Below, piece after piece: positions 1-7,408 of a DNA stretch of 53,310 nucleotides. Position numbers and translations under genes: made by a program. Each line of letters begins with the position of its first letter. The first letter of the stretch is position 1. Source of the stretch: Neptuniibacter sp. UBA6509 (GTDB lineage Bacteria > Pseudomonadota > Gammaproteobacteria > Pseudomonadales > Balneatricaceae); the NCBI GenBank assembly GCA_002435145.1, contig DJLT01000077.1, positions 1-53,310 on the forward strand. The letters are read 5' to 3'. Under the pieces are notes generated by a model. The model had not been told where the DNA came from. It was given only the letters and a program-made list of their open reading frames with translations, and made no database searches.

Positions 1-1
1 G

Positions 2-595
2 GCTGTAGGAATGATTGTCAGCCGAGATACCTCAGAGTTAAGAGAAGAAGCGATCGCTTCGGCGGCGACTGAGTCTGTTCTAGAAAATGGGGCAGATGCT
101 ATTTTTTCCGCTATTTTTTGGTTCTGTTTACTTGGAATTCCAGGCGTGATTCTTTATCGCCTGAGTAATACCTTGGATGCTATGTGGGGTTATAAAAGTG
201 AACGTTATTTGCAGTTTGGTTGGTGTGCTGCGCGTATGGATGATCTGTTGAATTATGTACCCGCTAGGCTAACCGCTTTGAGTTACTCCCTGCTGGGGGA
301 TAGCGAATTAGCATTTAAGGCGTGGCGTCAGCAAGCAAAAACTTGGAAAAGCCCTAATGCCGGACCTGTTATGGCGTCGGGTGCGGGTGCGATCAATGTC
401 TCCTTAGGTGGTGCAGCAATCTATCACGGTGAACTACAGCAGCGCCCAGCCCTAGGTCCGGAAGAGGGAGAGGCTCCTTCTGCGAAAAGTATTGAGGATG
501 CCTGTGAGTTGGTAAACCATGTGTTGGTGTTTTGGATTGCGGTTATCTATTTTGTTACGGCGGTAGTGGTTTCAGTACAGAGTAGCGCTTTGTGA
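2..595 (+). CDS. cbiB: Adenosylcobinamide-phosphate synthase CbiB, C-terminal part
   Basis: This is the end of an integral membrane enzyme that attaches the aminopropanol arm to adenosylcobyric acid in cobalamin synthesis. The reading frame is open to the window edge (GCT GTA GGA before the first ATG at 11), and the family motif DTSELREE follows at once, so the gene begins upstream and only about 197 codons are seen. Visible family features are the Glu/Ala-rich [13 protein letters not shown] stretch, a hydrophobic segment [16 protein letters not shown], the [10 protein letters not shown] motif and a last membrane helix near the C terminus. Its TGA overlaps the GTG of cobD by four bases, which implies translational coupling in one cobalamin operon. 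Confidence 0.93.
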   Translation, partial: AVGMIVSRDTSELREEAIASAATESVLENGADAIFSAIFWFCLLGIPGVILYRLSNTLDAMWGYKSERYLQFGWCAARMDDLLNYVPARLTALSYSLLGDSELAFKAWRQQAKTWKSPNAGPVMASGAGAINVSLGGAAIYHGELQQRPALGPEEGEAPSAKSIEDACELVNHVLVFWIAVIYFVTAVVVSVQSSAL

Positions 596-1707
596 GCCAA
601 TTGATTCATGGGGGTGATATAGTCACGGCAAGTGCGCAATACGGTGTGCCGGTTGATGATTGGATCGATCTTTCAACAGGCATCAATCCTTGCTCTTATC
701 CTTTGCCATCATTGGGTGAGCACTGTTTTCAGCAGCTCCCTTATCAAACAGATGCGTTCAAAGATGCAGTGACAGCGTATTATGGCGTTACAGATTTCCT
801 TGCCTGTAATGGCTCTCAGCATGTCATTGAATGTTTGCCCGGTTTTTTGCCTTCGCACCCTGTTTTACTGCCGGATCTTGGTTACCAAGAGCATCGCGAT
901 AGCTGGCAAAAGAAGAGTGCTGAATGTTGTTTTTATTCAGCGGATGATTATGACCAATCGGTCAGCGTTATCGAGCAGCGACTCGCTGAAGGTAAGCCGT
1001 TTCACTTAGTGGTGATTAATCCAAATAACCCTACAGGGCTAAGCTTTAGCGCAGAAAAATTGATGTATTGGGCTGAACAGATGCCCGAAGGCGGTTATCT
1101 AATTATTGATGAAGCCTTTATTGATCTAAAACCGGAACAGAGCCTTCTATCAGATTATGATGCGTTTACACGTTTAAATAATCTGTGGGTGCTGCGCTCA
1201 TTTGGTAAGTTTTTTGGCCTGGCCGGGGTGCGTTTAGGTTTTCTGTTTGGTCCTTCAGATCTGTTGAAAACCATAAGCGGGCATCTAGGCCCGTGGGCAG
1301 TAAACGGGCCAGCCCAAGCGATTGCTGTCAGTGCACTCAATGATAGTTCTTGGCAGCAAACAGCACGGATGCGGATTCAGCAGAACAGTGATGCGATGCT
1401 TGAATTGTTTAAGCCTCTTTTTCACAAGGTTTTTTCTCGTGGTGAAGATCTCATCGAGACTGATATATCTAAGATGGGAAACGCAGGGCTTTTTAATAGC
1501 GGGTGGATAGAGTCTTCGCTTGCCAACCAACTCTATGATTTTTTTGCTCAGCGTGGTGTCTTAGTTAGAGTGATTGATGGGAATGACTTAGCTCCTCAGC
1601 GAGCAGGTTACAGTCTGCTGAGATTGGGCATCGTAGATAAAAATGATGCTGCTGTGACTGAAAAGTTACAGCAAGTTATAAGTGAGTATATTTTAACGTT
1701 GGATTGA
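592..1707 (+). CDS. cobD: Threonine-phosphate decarboxylase (CobD/CobC)
   Basis: PLP-dependent class I/II aminotransferase-fold enzyme. By family knowledge it decarboxylates L-threonine-O-3-phosphate to aminopropanol phosphate, the arm used by CbiB just upstream. The sequence shows the N-terminal HGGD and DLSTGINP motifs, NPNNPTG, DEAFIDL, and the PLP lysine Lys206 in [10 protein letters not shown]. The length of 371 aa is normal. The GTG start at 592 overlaps the cbiB stop (GTGA), fixing the start. Threonine-phosphate decarboxylase is called CobD in Salmonella and CobC in pseudomonads, so the symbol depends on the nomenclature used. Confidence 0.95.
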   Translation: MSQLIHGGDIVTASAQYGVPVDDWIDLSTGINPCSYPLPSLGEHCFQQLPYQTDAFKDAVTAYYGVTDFLACNGSQHVIECLPGFLPSHPVLLPDLGYQEHRDSWQKKSAECCFYSADDYDQSVSVIEQRLAEGKPFHLVVINPNNPTGLSFSAEKLMYWAEQMPEGGYLIIDEAFIDLKPEQSLLSDYDAFTRLNNLWVLRSFGKFFGLAGVRLGFLFGPSDLLKTISGHLGPWAVNGPAQAIAVSALNDSSWQQTARMRIQQNSDAMLELFKPLFHKVFSRGEDLIETDISKMGNAGLFNSGWIESSLANQLYDFFAQRGVLVRVIDGNDLAPQRAGYSLLRLGIVDKNDAAVTEKLQQVISEYILTLD

Positions 1708-1785
1708 TCTAGAAAAGAGGCTGCAATTAAGTTTCAGCTAGGTAAAATTCAGCAATTATTTTTTATGTTTTTTGGAGATAGCCCA

Positions 1786-2916
1786 GTGCCTAAAAAAGGT
1801 ATTATGGTGTGTGGTCACGGTAGCCGTGACAAAGATGCAGAACGTGAGTTTGGCCGAGTAGCGGCAGGATTAAAGAAACGTTTTCCTGATATGCCGGTAG
1901 AGTATGGCTTTTTAGAGTTTTCTGCACCTAATATCCATATGGGGCTCAATTCGTTGCTAGAGCAAGGGGTTGAAGATATCTATGCGGTTCCGGGCATGTT
2001 GTTTGCGGCCACTCATGCTAAAAATGATATCCCTTCAGTTTTGACAACCTATGCTGAAAAGAATGATGGGGTCGCTGTTCATTATGGTAAAGAGTTAGGC
2101 CTGCACCCGGCGATGATCGAGGCTTTCCAAGCGCGTATTTATGAATCACTGGGTCTTGATCCCGAGAACCCTCCAGAAAATTTGTATGACACTATGCTTG
2201 TGGTTGTCGGTCGCGGTACTTCAGATACTGAAGCTAATGCTGAAGCGGCAAAGTTAACCCGTATTGTAAATGAAAATATGGGCTTTGGTTGGGCTGATAC
2301 GGTCTATTCTGGGGTGACCTATCCATCGGTAGGCGTGGGTTTAGAGCGATTAACGAAACTAGATTTTAAGCGTATTGTTGTAGCGCCTTACTTCCTATTT
2401 ACGGGCCGTCTGATCAAACGTATCTTTGGCTATGTGGATAAAGTTGCGGCTGAAAATCCAGCGTTTGAATTTATTAAAACGCCTTATCTGAATGATCACG
2501 AAAAAGTGATTGATGCATTTGAAGTGCGGGTACGTGAAATACTGGATGATAACGCGCCTAGCGGAACTGAAAGTTTAATGGACTCTTTCCAGCGCCGCTT
2601 AGCTGCTGGAGAGGTGGATATCCACCATCATCATGCAGAATTTGATCCAAATGAAAATCTGGATAAAAGCACTGAGCATGGACACTCTCATTCACACAGC
2701 CATAGCCACTCGCACGATCATAACCACTCTCATGATAACGGGCATGGGCATTCACATGGTGTGTATAAGCATATTGGCCATCCATTAGGCCCACGCACTA
2801 TGATTGGTGAAGGTGTTTGTTGCTGCTTTATGAGCCAGTTTACGCAAGAAATTTTAGATGAAGAAAAAGAGCGTGTTCTCCTATGTAAGCCGGAGGACGC
2901 GTTGGCACATAAGTAA
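1786..2916 (+). CDS. cbiX: CbiX-type sirohydrochlorin chelatase with His-rich tail
   Basis: Two-domain CbiX/SirB chelatase that by family inserts cobalt into sirohydrochlorin early in the anaerobic cobalamin route. The active-site histidine is His11 in the CGHGSRD motif and a second is His77 in AATHAKND; the C-terminal half has the matching VGRGTSD motif. Residues about 280-325 form a long His/Asp/Ser-rich stretch (HHHH, then many HS and HD pairs), followed by GEGVCCCFM with three adjacent cysteines, a likely metal store and Fe-S or metal site. The GTG at 1786 has GGAG eight bases upstream; an ATG at 1765 is in frame but lacks a ribosome site. It follows cobD with a 78-base gap. Confidence 0.9.
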   Translation: MPKKGIMVCGHGSRDKDAEREFGRVAAGLKKRFPDMPVEYGFLEFSAPNIHMGLNSLLEQGVEDIYAVPGMLFAATHAKNDIPSVLTTYAEKNDGVAVHYGKELGLHPAMIEAFQARIYESLGLDPENPPENLYDTMLVVVGRGTSDTEANAEAAKLTRIVNENMGFGWADTVYSGVTYPSVGVGLERLTKLDFKRIVVAPYFLFTGRLIKRIFGYVDKVAAENPAFEFIKTPYLNDHEKVIDAFEVRVREILDDNAPSGTESLMDSFQRRLAAGEVDIHHHHAEFDPNENLDKSTEHGHSHSHSHSHSHDHNHSHDNGHGHSHGVYKHIGHPLGPRTMIGEGVCCCFMSQFTQEILDEEKERVLLCKPEDALAHK

Positions 2917-2941
2917 AGAGTTGATCAAATTGCTCTGCTCA

Positions 2942-3355
2942 TTAACGATAGAGTTCTTCGGGTGAGTAGAGCAACTCCAAATGTTGTCTTTCTGATTTTT
3001 TAAGCCCTTTCACTACCAGCCCATACGATCGGTCAATAAGTCTCTCTATCTCTTTTTCAGGCATAGTATCTTTAAGAACAACGCTGTTCCAATGCTTTTT
3101 GGACATATGGTAACCAGGCATGACCTCAGGGAAAATGTCTCTTAACATTGATGCTTCTTCTGGATCGCATTTCAAATTAATAAATGCATAGCCGGCATAT
3201 TCGATACCCAACTCTTTACCCGTGTCTCCACTGATGCCGAGTAAGCCAAACATTTTATTTTTAACTTTAAACACAGCAACGTCAGGACCAAAAGGGTAAT
3301 CTAACTCGGCTTTGGGGCGAGAAAGGCAGTAATTTTTAGCTTGTTCAAAGTCCAT
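2942..3355 (-). CDS. MmcQ/YjbR family protein
   Basis: Small cytoplasmic protein of the CyaY-like-fold YjbR/MmcQ family (137 aa). Family marks are the N-terminal DFEQAKNYCLSRPKAELDYPFG stretch, VKNKMFGLLG, NLKCDPEEA, MSKKHWNSV and the final LIDRSYGLVVKGL. The biochemical role of the family is not settled; single-strand or double-strand DNA binding has been suggested. The ATG at 3355 is preferred over the one at 3367 because AGGTG lies five bases before it. It converges on cbiX with a 25-base gap and is probably monocistronic. Confidence 0.9.
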   Translation of the reverse strand: MDFEQAKNYCLSRPKAELDYPFGPDVAVFKVKNKMFGLLGISGDTGKELGIEYAGYAFINLKCDPEEASMLRDIFPEVMPGYHMSKKHWNSVVLKDTMPEKEIERLIDRSYGLVVKGLKKSERQHLELLYSPEELYR

Positions 3356-3519
3356 TTTACACCTCATCTTGATTATCGTTGATTAGCTGTGAGCTTTTGG
3401 ATAGTACGCTTACCTAGAGCCAGATTAGTAAATGTTGCGAGGTTTGCGAAGCTGCCTTTAATTTAACAACTGATCGCATGATGGCTCAAATTTTATTGCG
3501 ATTACAAACTTGTTCTTAG

Positions 3520-3609
3520 ATACTTTCAAATTCATAGCTACTTTCTAGTTAATAGATACTTTCCAATTCATAGGCGCTTTCTAGTTAATAGATGCTTTCT
3601 AATTCGTAG
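3520..3609. repeat. Five tandem 18-bp repeats
   Basis: Five head-to-tail copies of an 18-bp unit begin at 3520, 3538, 3556, 3574 and 3592. The units share CTTTC and a final TAG. Two subtypes alternate, one ending in AATTCATAG and one in AGTTAATAG, so the array is really a 36-bp period made of two diverged halves. It sits in the 5' leader region of the lipoprotein gene at 3641 and ends 31 bases before its start. No spacers separate the units, so this is not a CRISPR array. Confidence 0.9.
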
Positions 3610-3640
3610 AAAGCTCCCTTAAGGGCTTGTTGAATTTAAA

Positions 3641-4138
3641 ATGGACTTAAACATGTTTTTCAGAGCGGGCTGTAAAGGTCAAAAGCTATTTGCAATTGCT
3701 GCATTATCGATATTTATTTCTGGGTGCAGTGATGATGAAGTTGGTGATGTTTCACTTGGTTTTTTGACTACCAAAGATATCAAAATCAGTGTGCTGGTGG
3801 ACCCGATAGTTTCAGGGGTAACTTGCCATGTAGCAAATATTGAAGCTGATCTGGACTTTGCAGATCCCAGTGATGGTTCTATTGCTTGTCGCCAGACAGG
3901 GGCTATAACCGCAGAGATGATCAGTAAAATAGACAAATCAAAATCAGGCGAGGTGGTCTTTAAAAAGTCTAAAAGTATTCTTTTTAAGTCACTTAAAATT
4001 CGTCGTATTTACGATGGCCAGTCACAAACACTTATGTATGTTTCTTACTCAACTAAAGAGACCTCTGGAAGCTATAAACATAGCTTATCTACAGTCCCTC
4101 TATGGGGAACCCAGGCCTACGGCGTAGTGACTAAATAG
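3641..4138 (+). CDS. CreA-family lipoprotein
   Basis: Predicted exported lipoprotein of 165 aa. Residues 12-28 form a signal peptide ending in the lipobox ISGC, with Cys29 as the lipidated residue. The mature part matches the CreA family along its length: VSLGFLTTKDIKISVLVDP, GVTCHVA, SIACRQTGAI, GEVVFKK, SILFKSLKIRRIYD, YVSYSTKE and a final STVPLWG. CreA is a conserved periplasmic protein of unknown function. An in-frame ATG at 3653 is an equally possible start; neither has a strong ribosome site. The 18-bp repeat array lies directly upstream. Confidence 0.85.
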   Translation: MDLNMFFRAGCKGQKLFAIAALSIFISGCSDDEVGDVSLGFLTTKDIKISVLVDPIVSGVTCHVANIEADLDFADPSDGSIACRQTGAITAEMISKIDKSKSGEVVFKKSKSILFKSLKIRRIYDGQSQTLMYVSYSTKETSGSYKHSLSTVPLWGTQAYGVVTK

Positions 4139-4159
4139 AATGGGAGCATTATGGTACAG

Positions 4160-4190
4160 CTCTAACTACCAGTATTTAGGGTAGTTAGAG
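4160..4190. terminator. Bidirectional terminator hairpin
   Basis: CTCTAACTACC at 4160-4170 pairs perfectly with GGTAGTTAGAG at 4180-4190 across a nine-base loop. It lies between the converging lipoprotein and HPP genes and overlaps the last codon of the HPP gene. Only a short T run follows, so termination strength is uncertain. Confidence 0.6.
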
Positions 4191-4675
4191 TTTCTGCTTA
4201 GGTTTAGGTAGATGAGCGCTATTAGTAAAATAAGTAGCGAACCGCTGAGTGTTGGAAAAAGCAAGAAATCCCAGTTTGGATACATCATAAATACGATCAC
4301 TGGATTGGAACCCGCAGGTGGATGGACGGTACGTGTTGCCATCATCACCGCAATAGCTGTTGCTACGGCCATAGCTAAGGCCCACCATGTTGCGCCAAAA
4401 AGTGCTAGAAAACTAAGGCCAACGAGCGAACTTAAAAAATGGCCGAGTACTAAATTACGCGGTTGCGAGAAGGGGGCATCTGGAAAACCAAAAACGAGTA
4501 CACAAGATGCGCCAAAAGATCCCAGTATAAGCGCTACTTGGAAGTTTTGAGCAAGCCCAGCGATTACAGCTATTGTTATGAACCCACCGAACCATGCTAA
4601 AAGAATATTCTGCCTACTTGGAAGGGGTGGGAGCTGTGTATTATCTCCCCTAAGTTTATCGAAGAAGTTTTCCAT
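4166..4675 (-). CDS. HPP family integral membrane protein
   Basis: A 169-aa membrane protein with four predicted helices and the diagnostic TVHPPAGSNP motif of the HPP family. Plant and cyanobacterial HPP proteins have been linked to nitrite transport, but the bacterial role is unclear. The ATG at 4675 is chosen; an upstream in-frame TTG at 4690 would only add five residues. It is transcribed divergently from the TetR regulator at 4887. A promoter with TTGACA as -35 lies upstream and contains TetR-type palindromes, so it is probably the main target of that regulator. Confidence 0.88.
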   Translation of the reverse strand: MENFFDKLRGDNTQLPPLPSRQNILLAWFGGFITIAVIAGLAQNFQVALILGSFGASCVLVFGFPDAPFSQPRNLVLGHFLSSLVGLSFLALFGATWWALAMAVATAIAVMMATRTVHPPAGSNPVIVFMMYPNWDFLLFPTLSGSLLILLIALIYLNLSRNSNYPKYW

Positions 4676-4717
4676 TATTGAGTTTCCCAATGTCTAGTTT
4701 TGTTTATTAATAGAGTT

Positions 4718-4770
4718 GTAGACCGATCTGTCTACTTTGTATGGTAGACAGGTCGGTCTACTTCTGTCAA
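4718..4770 (-). promoter_or_regulatory. HPP promoter with two TetR-type operators
   Basis: Two 18-bp palindromes, GTAGACCGATCTGTCTAC at 4718-4735 and GTAGACAGGTCGGTCTAC at 4744-4761, are separated by eight bases and are inverted copies of each other with one mismatch. On the minus strand a sigma70-like -35 TTGACA (4765-4770) and -10 TACCAT (4741-4746) with 18-bp spacing put the second operator inside the spacer and the first one at the transcription start. Binding would block the HPP gene. The core TAGAC-N6-GTCTA resembles boxes known for NemR-like TetR proteins. Confidence 0.75.
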
Positions 4771-4886
4771 GGTAGATTGCATTAAGTGACGAATGCTTGG
4801 ATAGAGCAGAAAAAATTAGGGTATGTTTAAGCCGTGAGCTTAAGCATTAAAATGCCTATTGATATTTATGCTGTAGAGGCGGGTTG

Positions 4887-5453
4887 ATGGAATCAAAGAG
4901 AAGTTTGCTTGTTACAGGAGCATTTGAGCTTTTTTATCAGAAAGGGGTTCATGCCGTTGGTATTAATGAAGTTTTACAGTATTCAGGAGTTGCTAAAAAA
5001 ACGCTGTATCACCACTTTTCAGGTAAAGATGATTTAGTTGTTGCGACTTTAGAGTATAGAGATCAGTGCTTTTATGACTGGTTGGCTAATCGACTTAACC
5101 AAGCAGAGGATGGAGAGGGAAAAGTTACGGCGCTTTTTGATGCGTTAGATGACTGGTTTAATGATCGGGTAGAGGAATTGCAGCCTTTTACCGGCTGCTT
5201 TTTCATTAATGTCAGCGGTGAGTATGCAGATCCTGATTGCGAGATACATCGACAATGTCGACAGCATAAACAAAGAATAGCCTTACTGATCGCTGAGCAG
5301 CTAAGTATGTTTATTCCTGATAACGATTCACGCCAGGTTCTGCTGGATGCTCTTTGTATACTCAAGGAGGGAGCGATTACTCTTGCTCATGTGCAGGGAG
5401 ATTTTTCAGCCGCTAAAAAGGCTAAGGCTACCGCGTTAATGCTTTTAAAGTAG
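4887..5453 (+). CDS. TetR/AcrR family transcriptional regulator
   Basis: A 188-aa repressor. The N-terminal TetR helix-turn-helix spans about residues 8-55 (VTGAFELFYQKGVHAVGINEV then SGVAKKTLYHHFSGKDDLV), and the ligand domain carries the PFTGCFFINVSGEY motif seen in a common subgroup of TetR proteins. The start is the ATG at 4887, preceded by GAGGCGGG seven to ten bases away. It is divergent from the HPP gene, and the paired palindromes at 4718-4761 lie between the two genes, closer to HPP. The inducing ligand cannot be read from sequence; the single cysteine in the ligand domain motif could be redox or electrophile sensitive, which is speculation. Confidence 0.92.
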   Translation: MESKRSLLVTGAFELFYQKGVHAVGINEVLQYSGVAKKTLYHHFSGKDDLVVATLEYRDQCFYDWLANRLNQAEDGEGKVTALFDALDDWFNDRVEELQPFTGCFFINVSGEYADPDCEIHRQCRQHKQRIALLIAEQLSMFIPDNDSRQVLLDALCILKEGAITLAHVQGDFSAAKKAKATALMLLK

Positions 5454-5608
5454 TTGGCATTTAGACAGTTAAACAGTTAGAAAAGCTGTCGTTAGGCTGA
5501 ACTAGGGTGTTAATGGTTTAAGATGAAGCTCTGGCTAATTTGATCTATGCAGTTCTAGCTACTTTTCAGCATGGCCCCATCAATGAATAGAAAGCGAGTC
5601 TGCTGCCT

Positions 5609-5764
5609 TTACGCTGACTCGTTTTGCTCGATACTGCTTTCCTGCAGTTTTTCTCTTTCCGCCTTAGAGATATAACGAGGTTTGTTCCCTGGAGGCGCGA
5701 GTTTAGCATTCGCTTTTTTAGCTCGTTTCTTTTGGATCTGAATAATTTTCTTCTTACGATTCAT
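5609..5764 (-). CDS. DUF2986 family small basic protein
   Basis: A 51-aa very basic protein. The sequence MNRKKKIIQIQKKRAKKANA followed by KLAPPGNKPRYISKAERE is characteristic of the short DUF2986 family found in gammaproteobacteria, whose function is unknown. The ATG at 5764 is preferred; a longer frame starting at 5791 adds nine unlikely residues. It stands alone, with about 155 bases to the TetR gene end. Its Lys/Arg content would suit nucleic acid or ribosome binding, which is inference only. Confidence 0.8.
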   Translation of the reverse strand: MNRKKKIIQIQKKRAKKANAKLAPPGNKPRYISKAEREKLQESSIEQNESA

Positions 5765-5842
5765 TTTGTAGCTCTTACAATTAAGGCCCAAACTAGGCTA
5801 ATGACACATTATAGGTTTTTGTCAGAGAAAATCGAATATTAA

Positions 5843-6192
5843 GCACTCTTCATTATGGCCTGAACGACTGCTTATGTTGATAGGAGTGCTTATAAGGAGT
5901 CCAGTAACACTTGGAAGCATTCGAAACCCCTCTGTTAAAACCTTTTTTCAGCGAGATAAGCTCGTTTGTAACTTGTCGCTTAAAGTTAAAAGAGCGTAGC
6001 CGTAACGATCAATTCTATTTCTCGAGTTGGCGTGTTTTTTTGATTGAGTCATGCATTGAGTCTTATTTATATGATGTTGTTTATTTAGAATTATTTATAA
6101 GTCTAGACGTTTAAACCTGTAAGTAGATGAGAGAGTGAAATTCATTAACAATGAACAGTAATGGATATAAGGGTTGAGCGCTTCAGTTGTTT
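5843..6192. other. Intergenic region without a supported gene
   Basis: About 350 bases between the DUF2986 gene and the cytochrome P460 terminator. A TTG-initiated frame at 5911-6114 is present but has no family features. No RNA gene or clear promoter was recognised. Confidence 0.5.
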
Positions 6193-6224
6193 AAAATCAG
6201 AGCGTGTTTCTGTACACACTCTGA
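6193..6224 (-). terminator. Terminator of the cytochrome P460 gene
   Basis: TCAGAG at 6197-6202 and GTGT at 6204-6207 pair with ACAC at 6214-6217 and CTCTGA at 6219-6224, leaving one internal mismatch and a six-base loop. On the minus strand the stem is followed by a T-rich run (complement of AAAA at 6193-6196). A second small stem, CCTCA with TGAGG near 6225-6241, lies between it and the stop codon. Confidence 0.65.
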
Positions 6225-6241
6225 CCTCATTCGTAGTGAGG

Positions 6242-6763
6242 TTATTTCATGCGTTGTTCTGAAATTATATGATCATAGGAAAATAAGTGATGGGATTCTG
6301 TTAGAGGTGCATGGCAGGCCGCACAGGCTGTTAGGTCTTTGCTAGCTCTTTCACCGCTTGGTTTGAATGCAGCAAAATCCCAATCATCATTACCTAAGCC
6401 TTTAGGGTATTCCTTGGCGGCTCCTTCTCGGCGTTCCATAACGGCGACTAGAGCGAATTTATTTGCCAGTCGTTCTCCTAAGCTGGAAGTTACAACTTTA
6501 CCATCTTGATCTTTTTGGGCTTTATAGACTTCACCGATAATGACAGTACCGTAGGGCAGCTGACCGTTTTCCTCTATACCGCTTAAGCCCTTGTCGTTAA
6601 TGTATAAACGTATGTATTGATCATGATTTTGTGTACGGTTTAAAGACAGATAAGGCGTGAACTTAGTTTTGTATTCAGCGGGAAAATCTACCTTATCACC
6701 TGGTCCTGCCCAGCATAATGTTGTAGTCAGTATTCCTGCTAAAAGTGCGGTTGTTTTTTTTAT
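6242..6763 (-). CDS. Cytochrome P460-family protein, apparent AUA start
   Basis: An exported 173-aa c-type haem protein. From the proposed start come a lysine pair, a hydrophobic stretch and a cleavable signal ending at CWA-GPGD (residues 1-19), then YGTVIIGEVYKA, DWDFAAF and the haem motif CAACH (Cys147, Cys150, His151) typical of cytochrome P460. The frame has no ATG, GTG or TTG between the upstream in-frame stop near 6835 and an internal ATG at 6439 that would remove the signal and half the domain. GAGGAG at 6775-6770 lies six bases before ATA at 6763-6761, making AUA the natural start; ATC at 6769 is too close to it. Either a rare start codon, a mutated ATG, or a read error explains this. 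Family members oxidise hydroxylamine or bind nitric oxide; this one's substrate is unknown. Confidence 0.8.
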   Translation of the reverse strand: MKKTTALLAGILTTTLCWAGPGDKVDFPAEYKTKFTPYLSLNRTQNHDQYIRLYINDKGLSGIEENGQLPYGTVIIGEVYKAQKDQDGKVVTSSLGERLANKFALVAVMERREGAAKEYPKGLGNDDWDFAAFKPSGERASKDLTACAACHAPLTESHHLFSYDHIISEQRMK

Positions 6764-7013
6764 TTTGATCTCCTCACAGTAGTTATTTTTGTAATGTGGT
6801 GAATATCGATGTCTATTTGTTAAGATGTATTTTTAGTGCATGTTAATTGGTATAGCAAGTAAAAAAATCAAAATATGAAATATAAAAGTCAAGTTAGTGA
6901 GAATTTTTTAGTGTTAGAAAATAAAATACTATTGCATGTTTAGGTAATTATTATGTGCACAACTAGTTGCTAGAAAGGTTATTAATTCTGTACCTAGTCA
7001 ATTCATAGCATAG

Positions 7014-7034
7014 GCATTTAGCATTTAGCATTTA
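7014..7034. repeat. Three tandem GCATTTA heptamers
   Basis: GCATTTA is repeated three times without interruption at 7014, 7021 and 7028, followed by a decayed GCGTTTTA. The unit has the same seven-base period as the array at 7312, but the sequence is different. Confidence 0.85.
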
Positions 7035-7311
7035 GCGTTTTACGATTTCACGTAGAGCTAAGTTTTGAAGATGAAAATGCATTCTGACTAATCCTATCTA
7101 TAATAATTATGTGGTTGATAGAAGTCGGGTCTAAATAGGTACAGCTAATATCGTTGATTTCTTTATTAACTATTTGATTTAAAAAGATAAAAACATAGTC
7201 TTTAGTTGATTTCTTGTGGTTCTTAAGTATTATTTTTGAGGGCTGTGCTTGTTCAAGGGAGGCAATAAAGTTTTTAATTGCTACTAATGTATAGAAAGTT
7301 GCAGTATTCGC

Positions 7312-7339
7312 GGTTTAAGGTTTAAGGTTTAAGGTTTAA
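7312..7339. repeat. Four tandem GGTTTAA heptamers
   Basis: GGTTTAA is repeated four times at 7312, 7319, 7326 and 7333 and is followed by related GGTCTTAG and TTTTAAGG pieces. It ends about 70 bases before the FIST-MCP start codon, so it falls in or near the promoter or leader of that gene. Copy number change by slippage could alter spacing there. Confidence 0.85.
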
Positions 7340-7408
7340 GGTCTTAGTTTTAAGGTATAGCTCCTTTTTTAGGCTAAGGAAGGAGTGTGATTAGAAAGGT
7401 GATGAAGT

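Larger units (their letters stand above)
6764..7408. other. Long A/T-rich intergenic region
   Basis: About 645 bases between the P460 gene and the FIST chemoreceptor gene, with no supported coding frame. It holds two runs of seven-base direct repeats, listed separately, and must contain the promoters of both divergent genes. A TAAAGTTT at 7266 resembles a flagellar sigma28 -35 box but no good -10 follows at the right distance. Confidence 0.6.

Noticed and set aside
3520-3609. CRISPR array
   Set aside because: Units are contiguous with no spacers and there are no cas genes.
5911-6114. A 67-aa frame from TTG on the plus strand
   Set aside because: No family features, odd composition rich in Phe, Ser and Leu, and no strong ribosome site; left as intergenic.
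7266-7292. Flagellar sigma28 promoter before the chemoreceptor gene
   Set aside because: TAAAGTTT is perfect for the -35, but the -10 region does not resemble GCCGATAA.
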